Below, in pieces: positions 47,842 to 55,502 of a DNA stretch of 64,000 nt (the stretch's first letter is position 1; every line of letters starts with the position of its first letter). Origin of the DNA: a virus; IMG/VR virus record IMGVR_UViG_3300020172_005639, positions 1 through 64,000 of that record. One strand, written 5' to 3'. A program made the position numbers and the translations under genes. The notes beneath the pieces are model-generated. The model was not told the DNA's origin. It saw only the letters and a list, made by a program, of their open reading frames with translations, and did no database searches.

Positions 47842-49440
47842 ATGTCCAGCAAGTTTTTCCATGGCTCCAGCGTGCTTTTGGGCGACAACACCGTTCCAGG
47901 GGTGCAGCTTACTCCAGAGCTGAAGAAGTACATACCGATGGTCCTCAAGGCATGCAAGGATTGGGGGCTGGATTTCAATCCGACCGTGGTTCAACTGCTG
48001 ACCTATGACGAGATCAGCGAGATCGCAGCATACGGGGGATTCCCTGTCCGCTTTCCGCACTGGTCCTTCGGCATGGAGTACGAAGAGCTCCAGCGTGGGT
48101 ACGAGTTTGGTGCTCACAAAATATATGAAATGGTTATCAATAGCAATCCCTGCTATATCTACAACCTTTCGAGCAACACACTTGCGGACCACCTCACCGT
48201 GGTTGCGCACGCCACAGGCCACAACGACTTCTTCAAGAACAACATACACTTTTCAGCGACCGACACGAACATGCTGAACAAGATGGCCAACCACGGCACA
48301 AGGATTAGGAAGTACATAGCCAGGTGGGGCAAGGAGAGGGTTACTGAGTTCCTTGACCACGTCATGAGGCTCGAAACGCTCATCGATGGTGCAGAGGCGT
48401 GGACTGAGCGAGTTGTAAAGGAACCGAACATTCGCGATGAGCGCAAGTACAGGAAGCCTCACAGGCTGACCGTCGACAAGAGCCGCATGTACATGGAGCC
48501 ATTCCTCAACACCTCCGACTTCCGGCGGCGCGAGAACGAGAGGGTTCATGAGAGAGACCTTGCCGACGAGTTGGGAATCTTCCGGAACCCAACCAAGAAC
48601 ATACTGGGCTTTCTGCGCGACAATGCCCCGCTCAAGCCATGGCAGGCCGACATAGTCGCCATGCTTTATGAGGAGGCGATGTACTTCTATCCGCAGCGCC
48701 AGACCAAGGTTCTGAACGAGGGGTGGGCCTCCACAGTCGACAGCGTCATCATGGCTGAGAACGGGCTGATCGGCTTGGGACAGTCAAGTCACGACTGCGG
48801 CATAGTCGAGTATTCCGCCCATAAGATGGGCGTCCTTGGCGGCAAGTACTCGACCAACCCCTACAAGCTGGGCTACTATCTCTTGGCAGATATCAGGGAG
48901 AGATGGGATAAGGGCCGTTTTGGCCAGGAGTGGGAGGAGTGCACGGACCTGCACAAGAAGGAGAACTGGGACCTCCCGACCAATCTGGGCAAGGACAAGA
49001 TTTTCGAGGTCAGGAAGTACTACGACGACCTAACCTTCATCCATGAGTTCTTCACCGAGGACTTCTGCCGCAAGCAGGAGTACTTCTATTGGAAGCACTA
49101 CCCGAACGGCGAATACAGGATAGAGAGCAGGGACTTCCTGAAGATCAAGCGTTCGCTGATGAGAAAGCACATCAACGGCGGATTGCCCGACATCAAACTT
49201 GCAGAGCCGAACTATGCGGGCCGTGGCATCATGATGCTCCAGCACGAACACGATGGCAGGGAGCTGTATCTGCCCTATATCTCGGATGTGCTTGCTTCCA
49301 TCAGGGCAATCTGGAATAATGACGTGATCCTCAGCACCGTCGCCGACTCTGGTGAGGAGGTCATCTTCTACGCCAGCGGCTCGATGCCAGAGCGCGTCGA
49401 TAGCATGACGAGGAAAAAGTTCGACGCAATGATGGGCTGA
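47842..49440 (+). CDS. spoVR: SpoVR/YcgB family protein
   Basis: 532 residues, GGGGG upstream. FPVRFPHWSFGMEYEEL, YIYNLSSNTLADHLTVVAHATGHNDFFKNN, KPWQADIVAMLYEEAMYFYPQ and NEGWASTVDS are the conserved SpoVR blocks, and length fits the family (about 470-530). In Bacillus SpoVR affects spore cortex formation; in E. coli YcgB is part of the YeaG/YeaH stress group. The enzymatic role is unknown in any host. It closes the trio. Confidence 0.95.
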   Translation: MSSKFFHGSSVLLGDNTVPGVQLTPELKKYIPMVLKACKDWGLDFNPTVVQLLTYDEISEIAAYGGFPVRFPHWSFGMEYEELQRGYEFGAHKIYEMVINSNPCYIYNLSSNTLADHLTVVAHATGHNDFFKNNIHFSATDTNMLNKMANHGTRIRKYIARWGKERVTEFLDHVMRLETLIDGAEAWTERVVKEPNIRDERKYRKPHRLTVDKSRMYMEPFLNTSDFRRRENERVHERDLADELGIFRNPTKNILGFLRDNAPLKPWQADIVAMLYEEAMYFYPQRQTKVLNEGWASTVDSVIMAENGLIGLGQSSHDCGIVEYSAHKMGVLGGKYSTNPYKLGYYLLADIRERWDKGRFGQEWEECTDLHKKENWDLPTNLGKDKIFEVRKYYDDLTFIHEFFTEDFCRKQEYFYWKHYPNGEYRIESRDFLKIKRSLMRKHINGGLPDIKLAEPNYAGRGIMMLQHEHDGRELYLPYISDVLASIRAIWNNDVILSTVADSGEEVIFYASGSMPERVDSMTRKKFDAMMG

Positions 49441-49441
49441 C

Positions 49442-49690
49442 ATGGAGGAAACTGACATGGAAGAGACTAATCTGCTCCTTACCCAGGAGTTCATCGCCTT
49501 CTCCGACAAGATAAAGTCTATCTTTGAAGAGAAAAGCTCTAAAAAGGCGGAACTCAAGGCCTTTTTTGAGAAGATCACCGCCGAGATTAAGGGGCTAGAC
49601 GCCAAGGCCAAAGCCGCCGAGGACGATTTTAACGCTTGGAAGAAGTCCCAGTCGGCCAACCAAGAGGCTGCCCCCAAGACCAAGTCCTGA
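49442..49690 (+). CDS. Small coiled-coil protein (82 aa)
   Basis: Begins 1 bp after the spoVR stop. A charged helix with heptads (FSDKIKSIFEEKSSKKAELKA) and a Gln/Ala/Lys-rich tail. Unknown family; coupled to spoVR on one side and the polymerase gene on the other. Confidence 0.55.
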   Translation: MEETDMEETNLLLTQEFIAFSDKIKSIFEEKSSKKAELKAFFEKITAEIKGLDAKAKAAEDDFNAWKKSQSANQEAAPKTKS

Positions 49691-49707
49691 ATGCCGTAAG
49701 GGCCGAT

Positions 49708-51105
49708 ATGCAGCCTAAGATAGTCGGCTTTGAGCACCTCCATCTTCACACCGATAACTCCCTCCTCGATGGTTACGGGATGGTGGAGGAGTATGCTCAT
49801 CGCGCCCCCAAGATAAACCAGAAGTTCCTTACAGTCAGTGACCACGGGATGCTGGGGGCAATCCCGAGGCAGATCAGGGCTTGCGAAAAGGCGTGCGAGT
49901 CTAAGGGCAAAGACGCCCTGAGTCCGATCTTTGCGTGCGAGCTCTATGTCAACAGCCTGCAGCCAGAATCTGACAGCCTAGATGACGTGAGGGCTTTCAT
50001 TTCCACTTTGGATGATTCGCAAAAGTCTAGGTTCAAGAGCAGCGCGCACCTTCTAGCCATCGCCTACAACGAAACGGGCTACAAGAACCTTGTCCGGCTT
50101 TCCTCCTGGGGCTGGACGAGGGGCTTCTATGGGCGGCCTCGAGTGAATCACGAGCAGCTCCTGAAGCACAAGGAGGGATTATTCTTCACGAGCTGCTGCT
50201 ACAACAGCGAGATAGGCCGTGCGTTCGACTCAGGCGGCGAGGAGCTCGGGTTCGACATGGTCGAGCGCTACATCGAGATGTTTGGCAAGGATCATTTCTT
50301 TCTTGAGATCATGCTGCTTGACTTCAAGAAGCAAAAACCCTATGACGCATTCATCATCAAGGCGCACCAGAAGTACGGACTGAAGGTCATAGTGACACAG
50401 GACGTCCACTACTGCAACAAGGAGGACAGCAAATATCAGAGGCTCATGCTGATGGTGCAGACCGGCAAGACCGTAAGGCAGATAGAGGAGGCGCTGCGCG
50501 AGAACAGCGGCTATGACGCGTTTGAGTTGCAGGACAGCAACCTTTGGATGAAGTCGGAGGAGGAGCTAAATGAGAAGTGGGTTTCCGACTACATGGAGGT
50601 CGTTCCCTATGAGGTCTTCCAGCAGGCAAAGCTCAACACCGTCGAAATCTGCAACAAGGCCAAGGGCGTTAAGCTTGATAGGAGCCTTAAGTTGCCGAAC
50701 ATACCCGACGCAGATGACATACTGCGCGACGAGGTAAAGAGCGGCTTCTTCGCTAGGCGACTTCCCAAGAACAAGGTATACCTTGACAGGCTCAAGGAGG
50801 AGCTGAGCCTGATCACGCGCAAGGGCTTCGCAAGCTACTTCCTTATCCAGAAGATGATGACAGACGAGGCTAGGCGCGTCTGCTCCGACATCATAGGTTT
50901 CGGCGATGGAACCCAGGCGGTCGGTCCCGGGCGTGGTTCTGCGGTAGGCGCGCTTGTCTGCTACTGCCTCGGTATTACTTCCGTCGATCCAGTTAGGGAA
51001 GGACTGCTCTTCAGCCGATTTCTTAGTGAGGCCAGAGGTGGTAGGTCGCTTCAGTTGAGGTTCAGGAACATGGACCCGCTGCCGCCCGATCAAGCATTCA
51101 GCTGA
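49708..51105 (+). CDS. dnaE: DNA polymerase III alpha subunit, N-terminal part (PHP and palm start)
   Basis: 465 residues from the ATG at 49708 (AAGGG upstream). The PHP domain has HLHLHTDNSLLDG (residues 10-22), SDHGMLGAI, FACELYV and VTQDVHYCNKED, and GPGRGSAVGALVCYCLGIT (406-424) is the palm DNA/nucleotide motif. The protein stops 40 residues later, before the catalytic D-x-D of DnaE. The missing part is on another gene at 58529. The last 25 residues (RSLQLRFRNMDPLPPDQAFS) do not match DnaE. It must pair with the second part to act as a polymerase, or serve as a separate PHP nuclease. Confidence 0.9.
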   Translation: MQPKIVGFEHLHLHTDNSLLDGYGMVEEYAHRAPKINQKFLTVSDHGMLGAIPRQIRACEKACESKGKDALSPIFACELYVNSLQPESDSLDDVRAFISTLDDSQKSRFKSSAHLLAIAYNETGYKNLVRLSSWGWTRGFYGRPRVNHEQLLKHKEGLFFTSCCYNSEIGRAFDSGGEELGFDMVERYIEMFGKDHFFLEIMLLDFKKQKPYDAFIIKAHQKYGLKVIVTQDVHYCNKEDSKYQRLMLMVQTGKTVRQIEEALRENSGYDAFELQDSNLWMKSEEELNEKWVSDYMEVVPYEVFQQAKLNTVEICNKAKGVKLDRSLKLPNIPDADDILRDEVKSGFFARRLPKNKVYLDRLKEELSLITRKGFASYFLIQKMMTDEARRVCSDIIGFGDGTQAVGPGRGSAVGALVCYCLGITSVDPVREGLLFSRFLSEARGGRSLQLRFRNMDPLPPDQAFS

Positions 51106-51917
51106 ACGGCTCTTGTGACTTCGCTCGGCTCCACGGTGTTTTGCCTGATTCGTAGAACCCTGAAATTCTTCGGGTCGCAGCATGGCAGCGAGGACGCCTT
51201 GTACCTCAACAACTCCGGCCTGCTGAAGACCCAAGACAGCATTTGGTGCTGCCAATAGATTCTCCTGAAAACCTTTTCCTCATCGGGGTACAGCAGTGTC
51301 ATTCTAGGGTGGCAAATCGCGCCGGCGTAATGGCTGGTGCCCGTGTCGCAACCCACGAACATATGGGACAACTCTATGATGCGGAATGTCGTGTGGATAT
51401 TGTCGCTTGCGAAGACGCCATCGGTTTCTTGCACCAGAGAGGCCTTTGCCTTGTCTATCACCATCAGGGAGTTGGGCCAGTGCCTCCTGATTTCCTTGAA
51501 TACTTCCAGGGCGTTGGCGGGCGATAGCTCCCTGTCTTCGTTGTATTCGGCCTTCAGGCATGGGCAGAATACGCAGTCGTACCTTGCTTGGCTGCCGCTG
51601 TGGCAAGAGTTGGATGATGTGTAGAAACCCTCGTCCCTTAAAAAAGGCGCCCAGACCCAAAGATTGAGCGGGTCGAACTTGGGGAGTCTGCGTTCATTAC
51701 CCCTTACGAATCTCACAATTTCGCTGGGAAAAACTGCTGCGGCCGAAACCTTTTGGCATGCGTCTCTGTAGTCTATCTCTAGGCCTTTGTGCTTCAGGTA
51801 TGCCATCATGGCCGTCGTCTGTATCTCGTCGCCTATTCTGTTCTCGGGATGCTCGTGGTATATGCCGTACTCCACGCTCTCCCAGTTACTTTTGAACTCA
51901 AACCATATTTTGTCCAT
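51090..51917 (-). CDS. GT9-like glycosyltransferase
   Basis: Start taken at 51917 (GAGAG upstream); an ATG at 51938 is also open. The 275-residue protein carries RIGDEIQTTAMMAYLKHKG at the N-terminus, a GT9-type G-D opening, and SHMFVGCDTGTSHYAGAICHPRMTLL near residue 200, close to the D-x-G-x-x-H-x-A motif of heptosyltransferases. A Cys cluster (CVFCPC) lies in the middle. It sits on the minus strand between the dnaE halves. Confidence 0.72.
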   Translation of the reverse strand: MDKIWFEFKSNWESVEYGIYHEHPENRIGDEIQTTAMMAYLKHKGLEIDYRDACQKVSAAAVFPSEIVRFVRGNERRLPKFDPLNLWVWAPFLRDEGFYTSSNSCHSGSQARYDCVFCPCLKAEYNEDRELSPANALEVFKEIRRHWPNSLMVIDKAKASLVQETDGVFASDNIHTTFRIIELSHMFVGCDTGTSHYAGAICHPRMTLLYPDEEKVFRRIYWQHQMLSWVFSRPELLRYKASSLPCCDPKNFRVLRIRQNTVEPSEVTRAVQLNA

Positions 51918-52746
51918 CTGACTCTCTCGGGTTGTCATGGAGTCCCGAAAAAGGGCAGCGAGCTATTTTAGCTTCGGCATTTGGCAAACCCTGATTGTTT
52001 AGTATCCTCTTCCGCTCCATGTAAAACGTGGTTGAGTCTTTGAAGGAATTCTCCTTCGGTTTTCCGAACTTTCTTTCGTTGTAACGCATCCAGTATTCAA
52101 AAACTTCATTTGACTCTTGGGTTTCCCTGTTCGCTTCTGACACTTCCAGTTTCCAATCCGATGAGTATGTCTCTCTCTGCATTGGTATCAACTGCGCTAT
52201 CGGGTTCGATTGGTCTCTTCTAAATGACACAGGCTCGTTGATCCTGTCGAAGACAAGGTTCATCCAGATGTCATATTGCATCCAGTCGGTTTCAAGAACT
52301 CCGTCCATGACATGGAAGGGCTGGGACTGGTAATTTATCGGGCTTTTGATGTGCAGGCACCATCCGGGTGGCGTCTTGAAGATCAGGCCGGTCCACAGCT
52401 GCAGAACGTTCGGCTCAACGCTGCCGAGAGACATCTTTGTCCTTCCCGTTCCGAACGGGCACCATTTGTCGGGGTTGACGCCGTCCTCGGGCCTCACCAG
52501 CCTTCGCACCAAGTGGGCGTCTTCGTCGGAGTTGTAGTACTCGTCTAGGAACCTGACCCCGAACTTTTCGCCCGTCCACACGACGTCAAAGTCGGATGGA
52601 GGGTAAAGCCACCAGCCAAGTGCGTTCACCGTGCTGAAGGGGTGGCACCACTTCACGCCCTCCTTATGGGCCGTACCGCAAAGGGTTTTCTCGGCCTTTT
52701 GTATGCGGCAGGCCTGTGGGTGCAGTTGGTAGGCCTGCAGCGACAT
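51898..52746 (-). CDS. Hypothetical protein, DUF6065-like (282 aa)
   Basis: The frame is open upstream across the tmRNA, so the start is taken at the ATG at 52746, whose A coincides with the tmRNA 3' end. CHPFSTVNALGWWLYPPSDFDVVW resembles the DUF6065 group of proteins found in polysaccharide and natural-product loci. FKTPPGWCLHIKSPINY lies in the middle. Its enzymatic role is unknown; its place beside a GT9-like gene fits the carbohydrate theme. Confidence 0.5.
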   Translation of the reverse strand: MSLQAYQLHPQACRIQKAEKTLCGTAHKEGVKWCHPFSTVNALGWWLYPPSDFDVVWTGEKFGVRFLDEYYNSDEDAHLVRRLVRPEDGVNPDKWCPFGTGRTKMSLGSVEPNVLQLWTGLIFKTPPGWCLHIKSPINYQSQPFHVMDGVLETDWMQYDIWMNLVFDRINEPVSFRRDQSNPIAQLIPMQRETYSSDWKLEVSEANRETQESNEVFEYWMRYNERKFGKPKENSFKDSTTFYMERKRILNNQGLPNAEAKIARCPFSGLHDNPRESDGQNMV

Positions 52747-53094
52747 GGAGTTGAGGGGAGTCGAACCCCTGTCTTCAGCGAGAGACATCCGGACCTCTAC
52801 ATGCTTTTTGCGTCGTTCGTTTTCTGTCTTCGGACCACGGCGCACAGAGGTCTCTAGACAACACCAACATAAACTATCGCCACGCAAGTTGGCAGCGCGA
52901 CGTTTGCGGGATTTACTTCGGGCCTTTGGGCGCTACCCGCTCGCCCCCTCGGCCCGTGGCAGACCTAAATTAGGCAGCCAGGGAAAGAACAGTTTCGTCG
53001 TTTGTTGCGACAGCCGAATTTTTAAGAGGCCATTCGGCCAACCTCTGCATGCCATCCGGGCGCCGCACCGTTGAATCGATACCGGAACAACCCC
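52746..53094 (-). ncRNA. ssrA: Transfer-messenger RNA (tmRNA), one-piece
   Basis: The ends pair as an acceptor stem: 5' GGGGTTG (53094-53088) with CAACTCC (52753-52747), then discriminator A at 52746. A T-arm GGGGTTCGACTCCCC precedes the 3' end. The 349-nt length matches bacterial tmRNA. CCA is not encoded. The tag reading frame gives ATNDETVLSLAA then TAA. Inverted repeats in the remainder (for example CTGTC/GACAG and GGACC/GGTCC) fit helices H5 and pseudoknots. tmRNA with SmpB frees stalled ribosomes; SmpB would come from the host, as no smpB was seen. Phage tmRNAs are known but uncommon. Confidence 0.92.
52970..53008 (-). other. tmRNA tag-peptide reading frame, ATNDETVLSLAA
   Basis: From the resume codon GCA (53008-53006) the frame reads 12 codons, ATNDETVLSLAA, then TAA. 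The final L-A-A is the usual degradation signal recognised by ClpXP/ClpAP and their adaptors, so tagged proteins should be degraded. The sequence begins with Ala, as do most tags (E. coli AANDENYALAA). Confidence 0.88.
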
Positions 53095-53128
53095 GTTTTG
53101 TCGGAAGTAATTTTTCTCCCGACGACAT

Positions 53129-53135
53129 TATATAT
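53129..53135. promoter_or_regulatory. TATATAT between the tmRNA and the 53171 gene
   Basis: TATATAT lies 35 bp before the ATG at 53171, which has a GGAG site, and 35 bp outside the tmRNA 5' end on the other strand. It could serve either, but RNase P processing would hide the tmRNA start. Confidence 0.4.
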
Positions 53136-53170
53136 GTAACACGGGCCGAATCAATCCAAATGGAGAAATC

Positions 53171-54088
53171 ATGGGATACATTTCATTTCACGAGTATGTG
53201 GACAAGAATAGAAAGTCCCCCAAGAAGGGCGACAAATCGCCAAAAGCAAAAACTGCAGTTGTCGCCGACTACGACGGTCCCATGAAGGATTCGCCTGAGC
53301 TTGCGAAAATGCCAGCCGATGCTGGCGGAGTCGGCCAGTCCGGCAAAGTCACCCCCTACAAAGGCGGGAAGGACGCCGCTGACCCCAACAAGGGCAAGCT
53401 GGCGGACGGTCTGGCAAAGAAGCCCGGCAAACAGGGAATGGGAGAGCTTGGAAAGCCAGAGAAGGTTCTTGGCAACTATCCCTCCATCAAGACATCTGAG
53501 TGGCTTGACACCCACAAGGGCCTCTCCCTCTCGGAGTTCGCCAAAAAGGTGAGGGAGGATAGGCTGTCTGGCATCAAGAACCCCAGTCGCGCCTACGAGT
53601 CCATCAAGGAAACTGTCGATGTCTGCAAGAAAAACGGCTCTTATGTGATGGACGTGGTTCTTGAGATGAGGCGCTCCGGACTGGCAGGCACCTTTGTTTC
53701 CGTTCTTGCCCAACAGCCAGAGTGCATAAACGTCATCGCCCACATGATGGAGAATGACGAGAGCTTCGCCCGAAAGCTCAGCATGGCTTTGGAAGAAATG
53801 GTCGGTCCTCCCGTGGGCGGCGACGAAGAGATGGAAGACGATCGCGAGGATATGGGCGGCGAGCCGGAGGAGGGCGACGAGCCTGTCGATGGCGAGGCCG
53901 GAGAGTCTGATGATGAGGACATGGAGGACGCTGAGGCCGAAGGAGAGGACGAGCTCTCCGATGACGGCGAGGGCGACGAGGTTGAGGATGCAGAGATGGA
54001 GGTTGAGGTTAAACCCTTAGAGAAGCCCATGAGCAAGGCCAAGGACAACCTCCAGAAGATGCTCATGAAGATGATGGGTCACCGATAG
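53171..54088 (+). CDS. Tagged late protein with very acidic C-terminus (305 aa)
   Basis: Begins MGYISFHEYVDKNRKSPKKG (F-x-x-Y tag), followed by a Lys/Gly/Pro-rich disordered region, a helical middle (TVDVCKKNGSYVMDVVLEMR), then a stretch of about 70 mostly Asp/Glu residues (EEMEDDREDMGGEPEEGDE) and a basic end (KAKDNLQKMLMKMMG). It is probably a scaffold or core protein of the prohead, given the layout; function inferred only. An intrinsic terminator follows. Confidence 0.6.
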   Translation: MGYISFHEYVDKNRKSPKKGDKSPKAKTAVVADYDGPMKDSPELAKMPADAGGVGQSGKVTPYKGGKDAADPNKGKLADGLAKKPGKQGMGELGKPEKVLGNYPSIKTSEWLDTHKGLSLSEFAKKVREDRLSGIKNPSRAYESIKETVDVCKKNGSYVMDVVLEMRRSGLAGTFVSVLAQQPECINVIAHMMENDESFARKLSMALEEMVGPPVGGDEEMEDDREDMGGEPEEGDEPVDGEAGESDDEDMEDAEAEGEDELSDDGEGDEVEDAEMEVEVKPLEKPMSKAKDNLQKMLMKMMGHR

Positions 54089-54115
54089 TCGGTTTTGCCA
54101 AAAAGTTTGATATGC

Positions 54116-54140
54116 AAGACCCCCTCTGACAGGGGGTCTT
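54116..54140 (+). terminator. Rho-independent terminator
   Basis: AAGACCCCCT (54116-54125) pairs perfectly with AGGGGGTCTT (54131-54140) around CTGAC; CTATTTATAATT follows, a weak T-run. It ends the transcript of the acidic protein. Confidence 0.85.
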
Positions 54141-54150
54141 CTATTTATAA

Positions 54151-54182
54151 TTGCTCGTCTATTTCTAAAAAAGGGCGAGCAA
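54151..54182 (+). promoter_or_regulatory. Hairpin over the ribosome-binding site of the GT2-methyltransferase gene
   Basis: TTGCTCG (54151-54157) pairs with CGAGCAA (54176-54182). The 3' arm includes part of the GGGCGAG Shine-Dalgarno and the A of the ATG at 54182. A translation-controlling leader is possible; the stem is only 7 bp. Confidence 0.4.
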
Positions 54183-55408
54183 TGAAGATATCAGTTTTTA
54201 CTCCAACGCACAATCCGAAATATCTGAATAGGCTTTACGAGTCACTTAAGGCTCAAACATCACCTGACTGGGAGTGGGTGGTGGTTCCCAACGGGACCTG
54301 TGTTGTGAGTCTGCCGAGTGATCCACGCATCAAGGTGGTGGCCACGAATTCCAGCACCAATATCGGTTACCTTAAGAAGTTTGCCTGCTCACAAGCCACA
54401 GGTGAGATCTACATGGAGGTGGATCACGATGACGAGCTTTTCCCCGATGCCATAGCTGAGTGCGCCAAGGCCTTTTCAGACCCGACCGTGGATTTCGCCT
54501 ACTCCAACTGCTGCGACGTCACCGAGGGCTACAAGCCAAGGGTGTTCAGCGAGACTTTTGGGTGGCTCAACCGCCCCTGCAAATTCAAAGAACACGAGCT
54601 CATGGAGATGGTCTGCTTCGAGCCCGACCCTGCAAGCATCAGCAAGATATGGTTTGCCCCCAACCACTTCAGGGCATGGAGGGCGTCCTTCTACAACCGC
54701 ATCGGCGGCCATGACGAGTCGATGGACATTCTTGACGACCAGGACATTCTTTGCAGAACTTATATCCATGGCAAGATGCGCCATATCGACAAACCCCTTT
54801 ATGTCTACCACATCCATGAGGGTAACACCTGCTACGGCGACAAGAACGCCAAAATTCAGGACATGACTCTAGAGCTTCACGACAAGTACATCTACCAGCT
54901 CGTTGAGAAGTGGTGCGACCTAAAGGGACTCAAGAAGATTGACCTGTGCGGGGGCCACAGCAAGCCGCCCGGCTATGAGAGCATCGACCTCTTGAACGGC
55001 GACATCGTCCACGACCTCAACAAGCCTTGGCCCTTCAAGGATGGCGAGGTGGGTTTGTTCCGTGCGCACGACGCCCTGGAGCACCTATCGGACACAATCC
55101 ACGTGATGAAGGAGGCGCACAGGTGCCTTGCGCCCAAGGGTTGGTTCCTGACCTTCACCCCCTCAACCGACGGTCGAGGAGCCTTCCAAGACCCAACGCA
55201 CATCAAGTTTTTCAACAGCAACAGCTTCTGGTACTACACTAAGAAGGATCAGGCGCAGTACATCGGAACGCCGGTGAGGTTCCAACTAAATAGAATCAAG
55301 AATTACTACCCAAATGACTGGTGCAAGATGCACGACATCGTGTATGTTAAAGCCGATCTATACAAGTTTGACGAAACCGGGAGAACCCCGGGACTTATTG
55401 AGATCTGA
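54182..55408 (+). CDS. GT2 glycosyltransferase fused to a methyltransferase
   Basis: 408 residues from the ATG at 54182. Residues 1-235 are GT2 (MKISVFTPTHNPKYLNRLYE, ISLPSD..., EIYMEVDHDDELFP with DDE-type metal motif near 85, DILDDQDILCRTYIHG). Residues 255-408 look like a SAM methyltransferase: KKIDLCGGHSKPPGYESIDL (motif I/II), FRAHDALEHLSDTIHVMKEAHRCLAPKGWFLTFTP (Methyltransf_11-like). Such a fusion would add and methylate a sugar, or cap a glycan. It has its own short leader after a terminator. Confidence 0.82.
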   Translation: MKISVFTPTHNPKYLNRLYESLKAQTSPDWEWVVVPNGTCVVSLPSDPRIKVVATNSSTNIGYLKKFACSQATGEIYMEVDHDDELFPDAIAECAKAFSDPTVDFAYSNCCDVTEGYKPRVFSETFGWLNRPCKFKEHELMEMVCFEPDPASISKIWFAPNHFRAWRASFYNRIGGHDESMDILDDQDILCRTYIHGKMRHIDKPLYVYHIHEGNTCYGDKNAKIQDMTLELHDKYIYQLVEKWCDLKGLKKIDLCGGHSKPPGYESIDLLNGDIVHDLNKPWPFKDGEVGLFRAHDALEHLSDTIHVMKEAHRCLAPKGWFLTFTPSTDGRGAFQDPTHIKFFNSNSFWYYTKKDQAQYIGTPVRFQLNRIKNYYPNDWCKMHDIVYVKADLYKFDETGRTPGLIEI

Positions 55409-55502
55409 GCTGTGCAAGCAACTGAGACGGACAGGCCTTGTAATCGCTGGGCTTGTCCGCAATTGTTTCAATTGCCTTCCAGAAAGGGGCTAGGACGAAA
55501 AC

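Noticed and set aside
52747-52887. N-terminal extension of the minus-strand gene at 51898 through the tmRNA
   Set aside because: The extension lies inside the tmRNA and reads as low-complexity basic sequence; the ATG at 52746 is the sensible start.
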